A stretch of 64,000 nt of DNA from Olivibacter sitiensis DSM 17696. Its GTDB lineage: Bacteria > Bacteroidota > Bacteroidia > Sphingobacteriales > Sphingobacteriaceae. This document shows, in pieces, positions 1 through 9,288 of this stretch. How positions within the stretch are numbered: the stretch's first letter is position 1; the number at the start of each line of letters is the position of its first letter. The notes beneath the pieces are model-generated. The model saw only the letters and a list, made by a program, of their open reading frames with translations. It did no database searches and was not told where the DNA came from. Position numbers and translations under genes: made by a program. Location: assembly GCF_000427965.1 (NCBI RefSeq), contig NZ_ATZA01000008.1:72920-136919 (forward strand), given 5' to 3'.

Positions 1-2
1 GT

Positions 3-170
3 GTTAGCCGGCCTAGTCATACCGATTATAGACCTACCTACCGAATTATGAAGCACGAAGACGTTAAGGCTTTTTATTCCGACCCGAATAATTTGAAAGG
101 AAGCGGAATGATTTTGACCGAGCTTGGCGATAAGTTTATGCTCATCAAGTGGGAACGCTTTAAAGAGTAG
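3..170 (+). CDS. C-terminal end of an unrecognised protein (partial)
   Basis: An open frame enters from the left edge and stops with TAG at 168-170, leaving about 55 residues. The C-terminal part contains KAFYSDPNN and GDKFMLIKWERFKE, with mixed charged and aromatic residues. I see no motif that identifies a family. About 215 bp of AT-rich sequence separates it from the porin gene. That this is a real protein end rests on the sustained frame and plausible composition. The start and the rest of the gene lie outside the window. Confidence 0.5.
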   Translation, partial: VSRPSHTDYRPTYRIMKHEDVKAFYSDPNNLKGSGMILTELGDKFMLIKWERFKE

Positions 171-385
171 CTTTCTTTTAATTATTTGATTTCGCCTTTA
201 TTTTATTTGTTTTTATACTATTTCGCATAATAGTAAACGATATATTTTAGCAATAATATATATCATTTTTGCACCGAAGATAACACTATTGCAACTTAGC
301 TCCATGTTCGTGCATAGCGAACACGCTTTTAGGCCATAAAGCACAATACGTTTTTTTACCAATTATAAGATTAAACTTTTTAATT

Positions 386-1783
386 ATGAAAAATATACGT
401 AAAGGTTTATTGCTCCTTGTTGTGGGCGTTTGGAGCGGGGCTTGGATGGAGGCCAATGCACAAGGCTCTGACATATATGGCCCAGGCCTTAAGGTAAACA
501 TTGATAGTACAGGGCAGAAGTACGTACGATTTCTCATCTGGAATCAGATTTGGGCAAGAACGGGAGCCAATAACCCTGGGACCATGGAAAACGATGTCCC
601 AGCAGATAATACCTGGGACATCGGGGCAAGGCGCTTGCGTTTTCTTGCCTACGCGCAAATTTCACCGCGATACCTCATCCTCACACATTTTGGCATAAAT
701 AATCAATCGTTCGTGAGCGGTGGGGCATCTGGTAGTACAGGAACTGGGGGATATGGGCAAGGGAAAAAGCCGGGGATGTTTTTCCATGATGTGTGGAACG
801 AGTATGCCCTCATTCCCGATCTCAATCCCTTAAGTGGCACCCAGAACAAATATACCCTATATATTGGTGGCGGCTTGCACTATTGGTGGGGCTTGTCGCG
901 CATGACATCGGCTTCTACGCTCAACTTTTTGGCCATAGATGCACCTATATTCAACTGGCCATTGATAGAGAATTCCGATCAGTTCGCCCGTCAGTTTGGT
1001 ATCTATGCCAAAGGAAAACTGTCAAAACTGTGGTACCAGTTTAACGTGAACAAGCCTTTCGCTACCAATGCTGTGCCCAGTGCTGCCGATGTGGCTGTAG
1101 ATCATAATACGGGAAAGGCATCCTATGGCGGATATGTAGACTGGGAATTTTTGGAAGGTGAATCGCAGCTATTGCCTTTCCGCGTGGGGAGTTACCTTGG
1201 GAGCAAAAAAGTCTTCAATTTGGGAGCGGGTTACTACATCAACTCGGAAGGAACACAAAGTGTGGATGCTGGTGGCGTGACCAGGCAACACGATATCAAG
1301 CTATTTGCAGTGGATGCCTTTGCCGATATCCCCTTTGGCGACCCAAGCAATAAAATGGCCGTTACCGCATACAGTGTTTTTTATGATTATGATTTCGGAC
1401 CCAACTACCTTAGGAACATCGGTATCATGAATACCGGCGTAGCCGATCCCAACTTTACGGGGCAAAGGGCCATGGAAGGCCCCGGGAATGCCAGGGCCAT
1501 GATGGGAACCGGACAGATATGGTACACCCAGGCGGGGTTGGTACTGCCCAGGTTTGTACCGCATTCCAAAACAAGGTTACAACCTTTTGCCGCCTATACC
1601 TACAAGAAATTCGAAGCACACGAGCAAAGTGGAAACTTTTGGGATATAGGAGCCAATCTTTTGCTCGATGGGCAGAATGCCAAGATTACGGCACAGTACT
1701 CTTCACGTCCCCTGTTCGATCAAGCAGGATACAGATTTGATAGGAAGGGTGAATTTGTGATCCAATTGCAAGTATACCTGTGA
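386..1783 (+). CDS. Outer-membrane porin-like protein
   Basis: A 465-residue protein with a signal peptide ending near ANAQG at residues 24-27. The mature part alternates aromatic and polar residues as beta-barrel proteins do (for example RFLIWNQIW, YYINSEG) and ends in the aromatic-rich strand FVIQLQVYL. It resembles the large porins often annotated in Sphingobacteriaceae. It stands directly before an inner-membrane MHS transporter and shares its direction, so I infer that it lets the transporter's substrate, perhaps acetate or another small carboxylate, cross the outer membrane. The substrate is inference from the downstream acs gene. The start is supported by the signal peptide directly after the ATG. 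Confidence 0.7.
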   Translation: MKNIRKGLLLLVVGVWSGAWMEANAQGSDIYGPGLKVNIDSTGQKYVRFLIWNQIWARTGANNPGTMENDVPADNTWDIGARRLRFLAYAQISPRYLILTHFGINNQSFVSGGASGSTGTGGYGQGKKPGMFFHDVWNEYALIPDLNPLSGTQNKYTLYIGGGLHYWWGLSRMTSASTLNFLAIDAPIFNWPLIENSDQFARQFGIYAKGKLSKLWYQFNVNKPFATNAVPSAADVAVDHNTGKASYGGYVDWEFLEGESQLLPFRVGSYLGSKKVFNLGAGYYINSEGTQSVDAGGVTRQHDIKLFAVDAFADIPFGDPSNKMAVTAYSVFYDYDFGPNYLRNIGIMNTGVADPNFTGQRAMEGPGNARAMMGTGQIWYTQAGLVLPRFVPHSKTRLQPFAAYTYKKFEAHEQSGNFWDIGANLLLDGQNAKITAQYSSRPLFDQAGYRFDRKGEFVIQLQVYL

Positions 1784-1895
1784 TGTACGATTTTAGATTT
1801 GCAATTTTAAATTTAATTTAGACAACGAAAAACCTCTTGTAAAAAGTACAGACGTAATGTATTACGTCGCTATACCAATAAATAAAAACTAAATT

Positions 1896-3473
1896 ATGGA
1901 AACAACAACAGCAAAAGCCGTCGATAGCAAAACCCTGTGGAAGGTCATCGGCGCATCTTCATTAGGTACATTGATAGAATGGTACGACTTTTACATTTTT
2001 GGTAGCCTGGCCATTGTAATATCGACCAAGTTCTTTCCTGCCGACAACCCTACGGCGGCTTTTCTATCTACCTTGGCCACCTTTGCCGCGGGTTTCGTGG
2101 TGCGACCCTTTGGTGCCTTGTTCTTTGGGCGTTTGGGCGATATCATCGGACGGAAGTACACCTTTATGGTCACCTTGTTGATCATGGGGCTTTCTACCTT
2201 TGCCATAGGTTTGGTACCCGGCTACGAGACCATTGGCTTTGCTGCCCCCATCTTGGTGCTCACTTTTCGCCTCTTGCAAGGACTGGCATTGGGAGGCGAA
2301 TACGGAGGAGCGGCTACTTATGTGGCCGAATATTCCGAACCTGAAAAGCGTGGTTTTCGCACATCATGGATACAAACCACGGCTACCTTCGGTCTTTTTA
2401 TCTCGCTAGGGGTTATTATGGTTACAAAGAACAGCATGTCCGAGGAAACATTTCAGGACTGGGGATGGCGTGTGCCTTTCCTCATATCTGTCGTGATGGT
2501 AGTGGTTTCTTATTTCATACGTAAAAATATGGAGGAATCGCCCCTCTTCAAGAAAGCAAAGGTTGCGGGCAAGACGTCGAGCAATCCATTGAAAGAATCT
2601 TTCGGCAATCGTTACAACTTCAAGTTCGTGTTGCTGGCCCTCTTCGGAGCTGCCATGGGACAGGGCGTGGTGTGGTATGCCGGCCAGTTCTATGCCTTGT
2701 CTTTCTTGCAAAATGTGTGTAAGGTAGATTTCGATCAAACTAATTACATCATAGGAGCAGGGCTATTGGGCGGAACGGGCTTCTTTGTCTTCTTTGGTTG
2801 GCTATCAGATAAAATAGGACGCAAAACGGTGATGTTGGCAGGCATGCTGATAGCCATACTGACCTATAGGCCCATATTTGACAAGATTTATCAAACCGCC
2901 GATGCGGCAAATAAAGAAGTGGTGGAAGGTAGCCAAAAGGTGGACGTGCATGAAGTGCCAGCAGAAGGTAGTGCCGATATCGTCAAAACTACCGTTACTA
3001 CAACAGCTTATACGGATGGTAGCCTACTGAAGGAGACGGTCAAGGAGCGCTTGGCCAATGGCGATGCCAGTGCAACGGCATTGGTATCGAAAGGCAAGAG
3101 CATGCATGTGGGGAGTAGCAGCTTTTGGACCTTGGCGCTGCTTTCCTTTATACTGGTGCTATATGTGACCATGGTATACGGACCTATTGCTGCCTTTTTG
3201 GTAGAGATGTTCCCGGTAAAGATTCGGTATACGTCCATGTCCCTGCCCTATCATATAGGCAATGGTATTTTTGGCGGCCTCTTGCCGGCAATTGCTACCT
3301 ACCTAGTAGCCAAGTCGCAGCACATCAATGAAGCAGCCATAGCGGCCGGCCAGGCCGCCCCGGTAGATAAGCCCTATCTCGAAGGACTGTGGTATCCTAT
3401 TATCATTGCAGGTACCAGCTTCATCATCGGTGTATTGTACGTGAGCAATAAGAAGAGGAATATTATTGAATAG
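1896..3473 (+). CDS. MHS-family MFS transporter (metabolite:H+ symporter)
   Basis: A 525-residue major facilitator protein. The N-terminal half carries the opening IEWYDFYIFG and the loop motif GRLGDIIGRKYTF, both typical of the metabolite:H+ symporter branch (KgtP, ProP and ShiA relatives). A second loop motif, GWLSDKIGRKTVM, follows at about residue 305. About 80 mostly hydrophilic residues are inserted at roughly 325-405, between TYRPIFDKIY and SSSFWTLALL, which makes it longer than the usual 430-450. The family moves small carboxylates or zwitterions with protons. Its place in the acs locus suggests acetate or propionate, but the sequence does not prove this. Confidence 0.85.
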   Translation: METTTAKAVDSKTLWKVIGASSLGTLIEWYDFYIFGSLAIVISTKFFPADNPTAAFLSTLATFAAGFVVRPFGALFFGRLGDIIGRKYTFMVTLLIMGLSTFAIGLVPGYETIGFAAPILVLTFRLLQGLALGGEYGGAATYVAEYSEPEKRGFRTSWIQTTATFGLFISLGVIMVTKNSMSEETFQDWGWRVPFLISVVMVVVSYFIRKNMEESPLFKKAKVAGKTSSNPLKESFGNRYNFKFVLLALFGAAMGQGVVWYAGQFYALSFLQNVCKVDFDQTNYIIGAGLLGGTGFFVFFGWLSDKIGRKTVMLAGMLIAILTYRPIFDKIYQTADAANKEVVEGSQKVDVHEVPAEGSADIVKTTVTTTAYTDGSLLKETVKERLANGDASATALVSKGKSMHVGSSSFWTLALLSFILVLYVTMVYGPIAAFLVEMFPVKIRYTSMSLPYHIGNGIFGGLLPAIATYLVAKSQHINEAAIAAGQAAPVDKPYLEGLWYPIIIAGTSFIIGVLYVSNKKRNIIE

Positions 3474-3578
3474 ATGTGAGATATGAGACGTGAGATATGA
3501 GATATCTGACTGAAGTCTTGATACTCATGTCTTGATACTCATGTCTTGATACTTGATACTCATGTCTTGATACTTAAA
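3474..3578. repeat. Intergenic repeat: GATGTGAGAT module plus TCTTGATACTCAT tandem units
   Basis: The repeat starts on the last bases of the transporter stop codon (TAG followed by ATGTGAGATATGAGAC). It continues with degenerate GTGAGATATGAGA units, then with GTCTTGATACTCAT at 3515-3528 and 3529-3542, a shortened unit at 3543-3553, and a last one near 3564-3575. A similarly organised stretch on the other strand lies at 46243-46341, and a weaker trace at 7175-7205. It has no coding potential. It looks like a dispersed intergenic repeat with internal tandem expansion. Confidence 0.75.
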
Positions 3579-3608
3579 ATAAATTGAAAAATCTAAAATA
3601 AAAATACC

Positions 3609-3842
3609 ATGGATGGATTAAGAAGAATTTTGGGATTTGTATGGATATTGTTGGGACTGGCAGCGGGTTACTATTTTTTGGTGAGTCAGGCCATTCCTCA
3701 ATTCCAAAGTGACAATTCGGAAGATTTAGTTCCGGCAATTATATATACATTTGTTTTGACCCCTATCATTACGGGTGGGCTTATTGTATTCGGGGTATAT
3801 GCATTGCAGGGTGAGTACGATCGAAGAAAGATAGATGAGTAG
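3609..3842 (+). CDS. DUF6814-type small membrane protein
   Basis: A 77-residue protein with two hydrophobic segments, at about residues 7-29 (FVWILLGLAAGYYFLV) and 45-66, and a charged tail EYDRRKIDE. It resembles the small DUF6814 proteins that accompany MHS transporters in Bacteroidota. It lies between the transporter and the sensor kinase in the same direction. I infer an accessory role for the transporter, but no activity is known to me. Confidence 0.65.
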   Translation: MDGLRRILGFVWILLGLAAGYYFLVSQAIPQFQSDNSEDLVPAIIYTFVLTPIITGGLIVFGVYALQGEYDRRKIDE

Positions 3843-3848
3843 TAATAT

Positions 3849-4052
3849 ATGGACAAAAAAACACGCATAGGTTATAGAATGGTGCTCATATGTGCCATGG
3901 GCATGCTTCTGCTCAACTATCCTATCCTAAGTGGGCCCAATAGCAATGAATTGCTGTTGGGCATACCTGTGTTATATTTATATGTATTTATCGTCTGGTT
4001 CGTCTTGGTACTACTTATCTATATAGGCGTTAATCGCATTAAGGGAAAATGA
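3849..4052 (+). CDS. Small two-helix membrane protein before the symporter-kinase
   Basis: A 67-residue protein with two predicted membrane helices, at about residues 9-26 and 38-60, and a basic end NRIKGK. Its stop overlaps the start of the symporter-kinase gene by 4 bp (ATGA), which points to coupled translation. Small two-helix proteins encoded just before sodium:solute symporters (the DUF3311/DUF4212 style of arrangement) are common, and this fits that pattern. I cannot assign it to a family with confidence. Confidence 0.7.
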   Translation: MDKKTRIGYRMVLICAMGMLLLNYPILSGPNSNELLLGIPVLYLYVFIVWFVLVLLIYIGVNRIKGK

Positions 4053-6793
4053 ACATTTTTGTCATCACTATCTGTGCATTTATCTACCTGCTTTTGCTCT
4101 TTCTCATCGCCCAATGGGCAGAAAAAGCAAAAGCTAGAAAGTTTCTGTACGGTCCCTATGTATATGCGCTTTCCCTAGCGGTCTACTGTTCTGCATGGAC
4201 TTTTTATGGCAGTATAGGCAGAGCCAGTATACATGGCCTTGATTTTCTTACTACCTATATTGGTCCCACTTTGATGGCTCCTATCTCTTGGTTGGTGTTG
4301 CGGAAGATGATTCGTATATCCAAGGCCCAACGTGTCACCACGGTGGCCGATTTTGTGTCGGCACGCTATGGCAAAAGTACGGCGTTGGGAGCCCTGGTCA
4401 CCGTAATTTGCATAGTGGGTGTTACGCCCTATATTTCCTTGCAGATAAAGGCCATAGGCAATAGCTTGGGAATATTGATGGGGCAAAGTTCGCAGGCTAA
4501 TTTCCCCATAGGGACCGACTTGGGGAATCTACCCCTGTATATTACTGTCCTCCTAGCCATATTTATCATCATTTACGGCAATCGTCATATCGATTCGGCC
4601 AAAAGGCATACCGGTATGGTAGCTGCGGTGGCCTTTGAGTCATTTGTAAAGCTATTCGCATTTTTAGCGGCAGGTATCGTCATTACTTTTTTTATCTTCA
4701 ACGGCTTTGGCGATATTTTTGGACAAATGGCAAACCATGTAGCTCCTAAAAATAACTTTGTTCTAGAGGGCAACCAACCTTATGTGAGTTGGTTTTCCTT
4801 CAACTTCCTTTCCATGTTTGCCGTCATCTTGCTGCCAAGGCAGTTTCAGTTAGGTGTGGTAGAAAACGTCAACGAGGATCAATTGGACAAGTCTGTGTGG
4901 CTTTTCCCACTCTACTTGCTTGTTATCAATATATTTGTGCTGCCAGTGGCAATGGCCGGGGTATTGCATTTTCAGGGCGAGGTTTACGATGCCGATTTTG
5001 CTTTATTGAGTATACCCTTAGATACCGGCAGGCCCTTACTGGCCTTATTTGTATTTATAGGCGGGTTTTCGGCTGCCACTGGTATGATTATCGTAGAAAC
5101 CATTGCTTTGAGCGTCATGCTTAGCAACAACCTGCTGATGCCCATTATCGTGGCTATTAAGCCACTGAAAGAAAAGATTACCAAAAATGCCAATCGAAGT
5201 ATTTTCATCCTGCGCAGCATTGCTATTTTGAGTATTTTATTTGGGGCCTTTAGCTATTATAAGCTCATTGCACAAAATTTTCACCTGAGTACCATGGGGC
5301 ATATCTCCTTTGCGGCCATTGCCCAGTTCGGTCCGGCACTTATCTTGGGGATGTACTGGAAAGGCGCTACCCGCACGGGTGCATTGATGGGCCTGTGTAT
5401 AGGTTTTGCCGTCTGGTTCTATACGCTCATTTTGCCATCCTTGGCAGATATTGGTTGGATTTCACAATCTGTCATCGATAGGGGGCCTTGGAGTATAGCC
5501 TGGTTGCGTCCCGATGGGCTTTTTGGAATAGATTTGCCCGATTCCATTACCCATTCCCTCTTTTGGAGCCTGCTAGCCAACCTCTCCTTATTTGGTTTGG
5601 GTTCGGTGTATTTTTCGCCATCTCGGCAAGAAGAGAAACAGGCAGAGCTTTTTGTGAATATCTTTAAATACAGCACGGCTTATGAATCGTCTGTTTTTTG
5701 GCATGGTGTGGCGCTCTTGAAAGATATTAGGCAGGTGCTAAACGATTTTTTGGGGACGGAAAGAACCACCGTCATGCTTTCCCGTTTTGCACATAAATAT
5801 GGGGTGGAACTGAAGGAAAACGAAATGTCGGACCCCAAGCTGGTACTTTATGCCGAGAACATGCTGGCAGGTGTCATTGGCAGTTCATCCGCAAAGGTGA
5901 TGATCTCCTCCATCGTCAAGGAAGAAGATATACAGTTCGATGAGGTCGTCGGCATCATCAAGGAATCGCAAAAGCTCATTTCGTTGAACAAGAAACTGCA
6001 GCAGAAAACGGTGGAACTGAAAAGGGCTACGGACGCGCTGGAAAAGGCCAATCAGGAGCTGATTGCCTCTGAAGCCATGAAAGATGAATTTCTTTATACC
6101 GTCACACATGAATTGCGTACTCCATTGACGTCCATCAGGACTTTCGCCGAAATTGTGCACGAGCATCCCGATCTTTCGCACGAAGAAAGGCAGCGCTTCC
6201 TGTCTATCATGATAGAACAGATAGAGCGCCTTGCCCGCCTCATCACGCAGGTGCTGGACCTGGAGCGCTTTGAAGGGCAAGGCCGTAAATTGGACTATCA
6301 AGAAATATCCATGCAACAGCTGGTAAAGGAAGCGGTGCGTTCATTGGAGCACGTGGCCAGCAAGGAACATGTGGCTATCAGCATAGCTGAAAAAGGAGAA
6401 GTTGCCCCTTTACTTTTGGACAAAGATCTGATGATGCAGGTAATGGTCAATGTAATTGGAAATGCCATCAAATATTGCGATGAAAAGAATGGACAGATCG
6501 AAATAGAAGTGCAGCAACAGCAAAACGAAGTCCTGGTGCATATATCTGATAATGGAAAAGGTATTCAGGTGGAGGACAGGATTCGTGTATTCGAGCGCTT
6601 TTATCAAATAGGGCAGCAAAAGAACAAACATGGAAGTGGCCTAGGATTGGCTATTTCAAAGAAAATTATGGATATGCATGGCGGACGGATCTGGTGTTGG
6701 CAAAAAGACGGCTTTGCCACTACGTTTTCCGTATCCTTGCCCTTGCATTCTGCAAACAGATTGGTATATGGAGAAGATTTTAATAGTAGATGA
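4049..6793 (+). CDS. Sodium:solute symporter fused to a histidine kinase (CbrA/CrbS type)
   Basis: A 914-residue fusion protein. Residues 1 to about 490 form an SSS transporter-like membrane domain with about 13 helices. A cytoplasmic linker and a coiled coil at roughly 645-675 (KLQQKTVELKRATDALEK) follow. A HisKA domain has the phospho-acceptor His687 in THELRTP, and a HATPase domain carries the N box (NVIGNAIKYCDE) and G boxes (DNGKGI, GSGLGLAI). The family includes CbrA and the acetate sensor CrbS. The neighbouring acs gene supports a role in sensing acetate or a related nutrient. Its end overlaps the receiver gene by 26 bp, so the two are probably made together. Confidence 0.9.
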   Translation: MNIFVITICAFIYLLLLFLIAQWAEKAKARKFLYGPYVYALSLAVYCSAWTFYGSIGRASIHGLDFLTTYIGPTLMAPISWLVLRKMIRISKAQRVTTVADFVSARYGKSTALGALVTVICIVGVTPYISLQIKAIGNSLGILMGQSSQANFPIGTDLGNLPLYITVLLAIFIIIYGNRHIDSAKRHTGMVAAVAFESFVKLFAFLAAGIVITFFIFNGFGDIFGQMANHVAPKNNFVLEGNQPYVSWFSFNFLSMFAVILLPRQFQLGVVENVNEDQLDKSVWLFPLYLLVINIFVLPVAMAGVLHFQGEVYDADFALLSIPLDTGRPLLALFVFIGGFSAATGMIIVETIALSVMLSNNLLMPIIVAIKPLKEKITKNANRSIFILRSIAILSILFGAFSYYKLIAQNFHLSTMGHISFAAIAQFGPALILGMYWKGATRTGALMGLCIGFAVWFYTLILPSLADIGWISQSVIDRGPWSIAWLRPDGLFGIDLPDSITHSLFWSLLANLSLFGLGSVYFSPSRQEEKQAELFVNIFKYSTAYESSVFWHGVALLKDIRQVLNDFLGTERTTVMLSRFAHKYGVELKENEMSDPKLVLYAENMLAGVIGSSSAKVMISSIVKEEDIQFDEVVGIIKESQKLISLNKKLQQKTVELKRATDALEKANQELIASEAMKDEFLYTVTHELRTPLTSIRTFAEIVHEHPDLSHEERQRFLSIMIEQIERLARLITQVLDLERFEGQGRKLDYQEISMQQLVKEAVRSLEHVASKEHVAISIAEKGEVAPLLLDKDLMMQVMVNVIGNAIKYCDEKNGQIEIEVQQQQNEVLVHISDNGKGIQVEDRIRVFERFYQIGQQKNKHGSGLGLAISKKIMDMHGGRIWCWQKDGFATTFSVSLPLHSANRLVYGEDFNSR

Positions 6794-7166
6794 CGATCCG
6801 AATATTTTGCTTTCCTTGGAATTCCTGCTGCGCAAGTCGGGATACCAGGTATTTGTGGCCATTGACGGGGAAGAAGCCATCGCTTTGGTGGAAACAGAAA
6901 AGCCAAATCTGGTGTTATTGGATATAATGATGCCCAAAGTAAACGGATACGAGGTATGCGAATTTATTAGGAGCAAAACCGAATGGAATTTCATGAAAAT
7001 AATTATTTTGTCTGCCAAAAGCAAGCACACCGATATGGATCTGGCCTATGAGAAAGGAGCAGATCGTTATTTGGTAAAACCCTTTTCGACAAAGGACTTG
7101 CTGGAAAATATCAAGGACTTATTGGGTGAAAGCAAAGATGCCAAAAATGAAAAGCTGGAAGACTAA
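6768..7166 (+). CDS. Stand-alone response-regulator receiver protein
   Basis: A 132-residue CheY-like receiver. The acidic pocket is VDDD at residues 7-10, the phospho-acceptor is Asp52 in LLDIMMP, the switch residue is Ser82 and the conserved lysine is Lys104 in VKPF. The start ATG at 6768 lies inside the end of the kinase gene and fits the receiver fold (MEKILIVDDD). An upstream in-frame start would add unrelated residues. There is no DNA-binding or enzymatic output domain, unlike CrbR of Vibrio, so the signal must pass by protein contact or to another regulator. Confidence 0.9.
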   Translation: MEKILIVDDDPNILLSLEFLLRKSGYQVFVAIDGEEAIALVETEKPNLVLLDIMMPKVNGYEVCEFIRSKTEWNFMKIIILSAKSKHTDMDLAYEKGADRYLVKPFSTKDLLENIKDLLGESKDAKNEKLED

Positions 7167-7257
7167 AGGCGGATATTAGGTCTTGGTACTTGTATCTTGC
7201 TACTCACAACGTACATATGTAACTAAATAAGAATAATAAACTAAACTAATAATAATT

Positions 7258-9186
7258 ATGAGTCTGTTACACGTAAAATCATTCGAAGATTACAAGGAAA
7301 CCTATAAGAAGAGCGTAGAGCGGCCGGAAGAGTTCTGGTCAGGCATAGCCGAAACATTCAAATGGCGTAAAAAGTGGGACAAGGTCCTATCCTGGGATTT
7401 CAAGGATTTGAATGTCAAATGGTTCGAAGGGGCCAAGTTGAACATTACCGAAAACTGCTTGGATAGGCACATCGTGGAACGCGGGGACAAACCCGCCATT
7501 ATCTGGGAACCGAATGAGCCAGGCGAGGCACACCGCGTGCTTTCCTACAAGCAATTGCTATTCAAGGTAGAGCAGTTTGGCAACGTGTTGAAAAACAATG
7601 GAGTAGTGAAGGGAGATCGCGTTTGTATTTACTTGCCCATGGTACCCGAATTGGTGATAGCCGTATTGGCCTGTGCCCGCATTGGGGCGGTGCACTCGGT
7701 GGTATTCGGCGGTTTCTCTGCGCAGTCCATTGCCGATAGGATCAACGATGCCAAGGCTAAATTGGTCATTACGGCCGATGGCGGTTTTAGGGGAAAGAAA
7801 GTCATTGAGTTGAAAGATATTGTGGACGACGCGCTAGGGCAATGCAAATCGGTAGAAAAGGTCATCGTATTGACTAGGGCCCGCATTCCTGTTTCCATGC
7901 TCAAAGGCCGCGATGTATGGTGGGAAGATGAGATTATCAAAGTGGAAACACAAGGGAATCCGCATTGCCCGCCGGAGGAGATGGATGCCGAGGATATGTT
8001 GTTTATCCTATACACATCTGGCTCTACCGGAACTCCGAAAGGGGTGGTGCATACCTGTGGGGGCTATATGGTTTTCACTGGCTATACCTTTACCAATACT
8101 TTCCAGTACCAATTGGGCGATGTGTATTTCTGTACGGCCGATATAGGCTGGATTACCGGTCATTCCTATATTGTTTATGGACCGTTGTCGCAGGGAGCCA
8201 CGTCTTTACTTTTCGAAGGCATACCTACCTACCCGGATGCTGGCAGATTCTGGGACATTACGGACAAGCATAAGGTGAATATTTTGTATACCGCACCAAC
8301 GGCCATCCGTTCACTCATGGGCTTTGGAGACGAATACGTCGAAGGCAAGGATCTCAATTCCATCAAGACATTGGGCTCTGTGGGCGAGCCTATCAATGAG
8401 GAAGCCTGGGAATGGTTTCACGAGAAAATCGGTAAAGGCAAAGCACCTATCGTTGATACTTACTGGCAGACCGAAACGGGCGGTTTCTTGATATCGCCCA
8501 TAGCTGGTATTACGCCAGAAATCCCCAGTTTTGCCATGTTCCCGCAACCAGGTATCCAGTTGGTACTGGTAGACGAGAACGGCAAGGAAATAGAAGGAAA
8601 CGATGTGAGCGGCAACTTGTGCATCAAATTCCCATGGCCTGGCATGCTGCGCACCACCTATGGCGATCATGAGCGCTGTAAGAAAACTTATTTCTCCACC
8701 TATGAGGGGATGTACTTCACGGGCGACGGTGCCTTGCGCGATGAACATGGCTATTATAGGATTACGGGTCGTGTGGACGACGTGCTCAACGTGTCGGGCC
8801 ACCGTATCGGTACGGCAGAGGTAGAAGATGCCATCAATAAGCACTCGGATGTGGTAGAGTCGGCCGTGGTGGGCTATCCGCACGCTGTCAAAGGGCAAGG
8901 CATCTATGCCTTCGTAGTGGGCAATCACCGCCATACCGACGAACCGGACCTGATGCGCGGCGATATCAACAAAACGGTATCCCGTATCATTGGTGCTATT
9001 GCCAAACCGGATAAGATCCAGTTTGTCAGTGGCCTGCCTAAGACCCGTTCCGGCAAGATCATGCGCCGCATCCTGCGCAAGATAGCCGAGGGCGATACCT
9101 CCAACCTGGGTGATACCACTACTTTGCTAGACCCAGAGGTGGTAGAGGAAATAAAGAGGGGCGCAGAGGAAATGCGTAGTAAGTAA
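7258..9186 (+). CDS. acs: Acetyl-CoA synthetase (AMP-forming)
   Basis: A 642-residue adenylate-forming enzyme that converts acetate, ATP and CoA to acetyl-CoA, AMP and pyrophosphate. The core motifs are visible: the ATP loop YTSGSTGTPKG near residue 259, DTYWQTETGG near 400, the hinge aspartate region ITGRVDDVLNVSGHR, and the C-terminal catalytic and acetylatable lysine in PKTRSGKIMRR. Length and motif spacing match bacterial Acs. It is the last gene of the locus with the porin, transporter and symporter-kinase, and a strong terminator follows at 9216. Propionyl-CoA synthetase is a less likely alternative. Confidence 0.95.
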   Translation: MSLLHVKSFEDYKETYKKSVERPEEFWSGIAETFKWRKKWDKVLSWDFKDLNVKWFEGAKLNITENCLDRHIVERGDKPAIIWEPNEPGEAHRVLSYKQLLFKVEQFGNVLKNNGVVKGDRVCIYLPMVPELVIAVLACARIGAVHSVVFGGFSAQSIADRINDAKAKLVITADGGFRGKKVIELKDIVDDALGQCKSVEKVIVLTRARIPVSMLKGRDVWWEDEIIKVETQGNPHCPPEEMDAEDMLFILYTSGSTGTPKGVVHTCGGYMVFTGYTFTNTFQYQLGDVYFCTADIGWITGHSYIVYGPLSQGATSLLFEGIPTYPDAGRFWDITDKHKVNILYTAPTAIRSLMGFGDEYVEGKDLNSIKTLGSVGEPINEEAWEWFHEKIGKGKAPIVDTYWQTETGGFLISPIAGITPEIPSFAMFPQPGIQLVLVDENGKEIEGNDVSGNLCIKFPWPGMLRTTYGDHERCKKTYFSTYEGMYFTGDGALRDEHGYYRITGRVDDVLNVSGHRIGTAEVEDAINKHSDVVESAVVGYPHAVKGQGIYAFVVGNHRHTDEPDLMRGDINKTVSRIIGAIAKPDKIQFVSGLPKTRSGKIMRRILRKIAEGDTSNLGDTTTLLDPEVVEEIKRGAEEMRSK

Positions 9187-9215
9187 ACCTACTATATACG
9201 CACTATGATATAGTC

Positions 9216-9250
9216 AACCGGACAAGTCGCACGAGCTTGTCCGGTTTTTT
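9216..9250 (+). terminator. Rho-independent terminator after acs
   Basis: Arms AACCGGACAAG at 9216-9226 and CTTGTCCGGTT at 9236-9246 pair perfectly over 11 bp around a 9-nt loop. A run of T follows. It lies 30 bp after the acs stop and ends the acetate locus. Confidence 0.9.
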
Positions 9251-9288
9251 GTTTTTGGTCAATTTTGTACGCTTGTCTACTGGCAGCA

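Noticed and set aside
3515..3575. Short tandem units resembling a CRISPR array
   Set aside because: Units of 14 bp are contiguous with no spacers and the repeat is too short; it is a simple tandem repeat.
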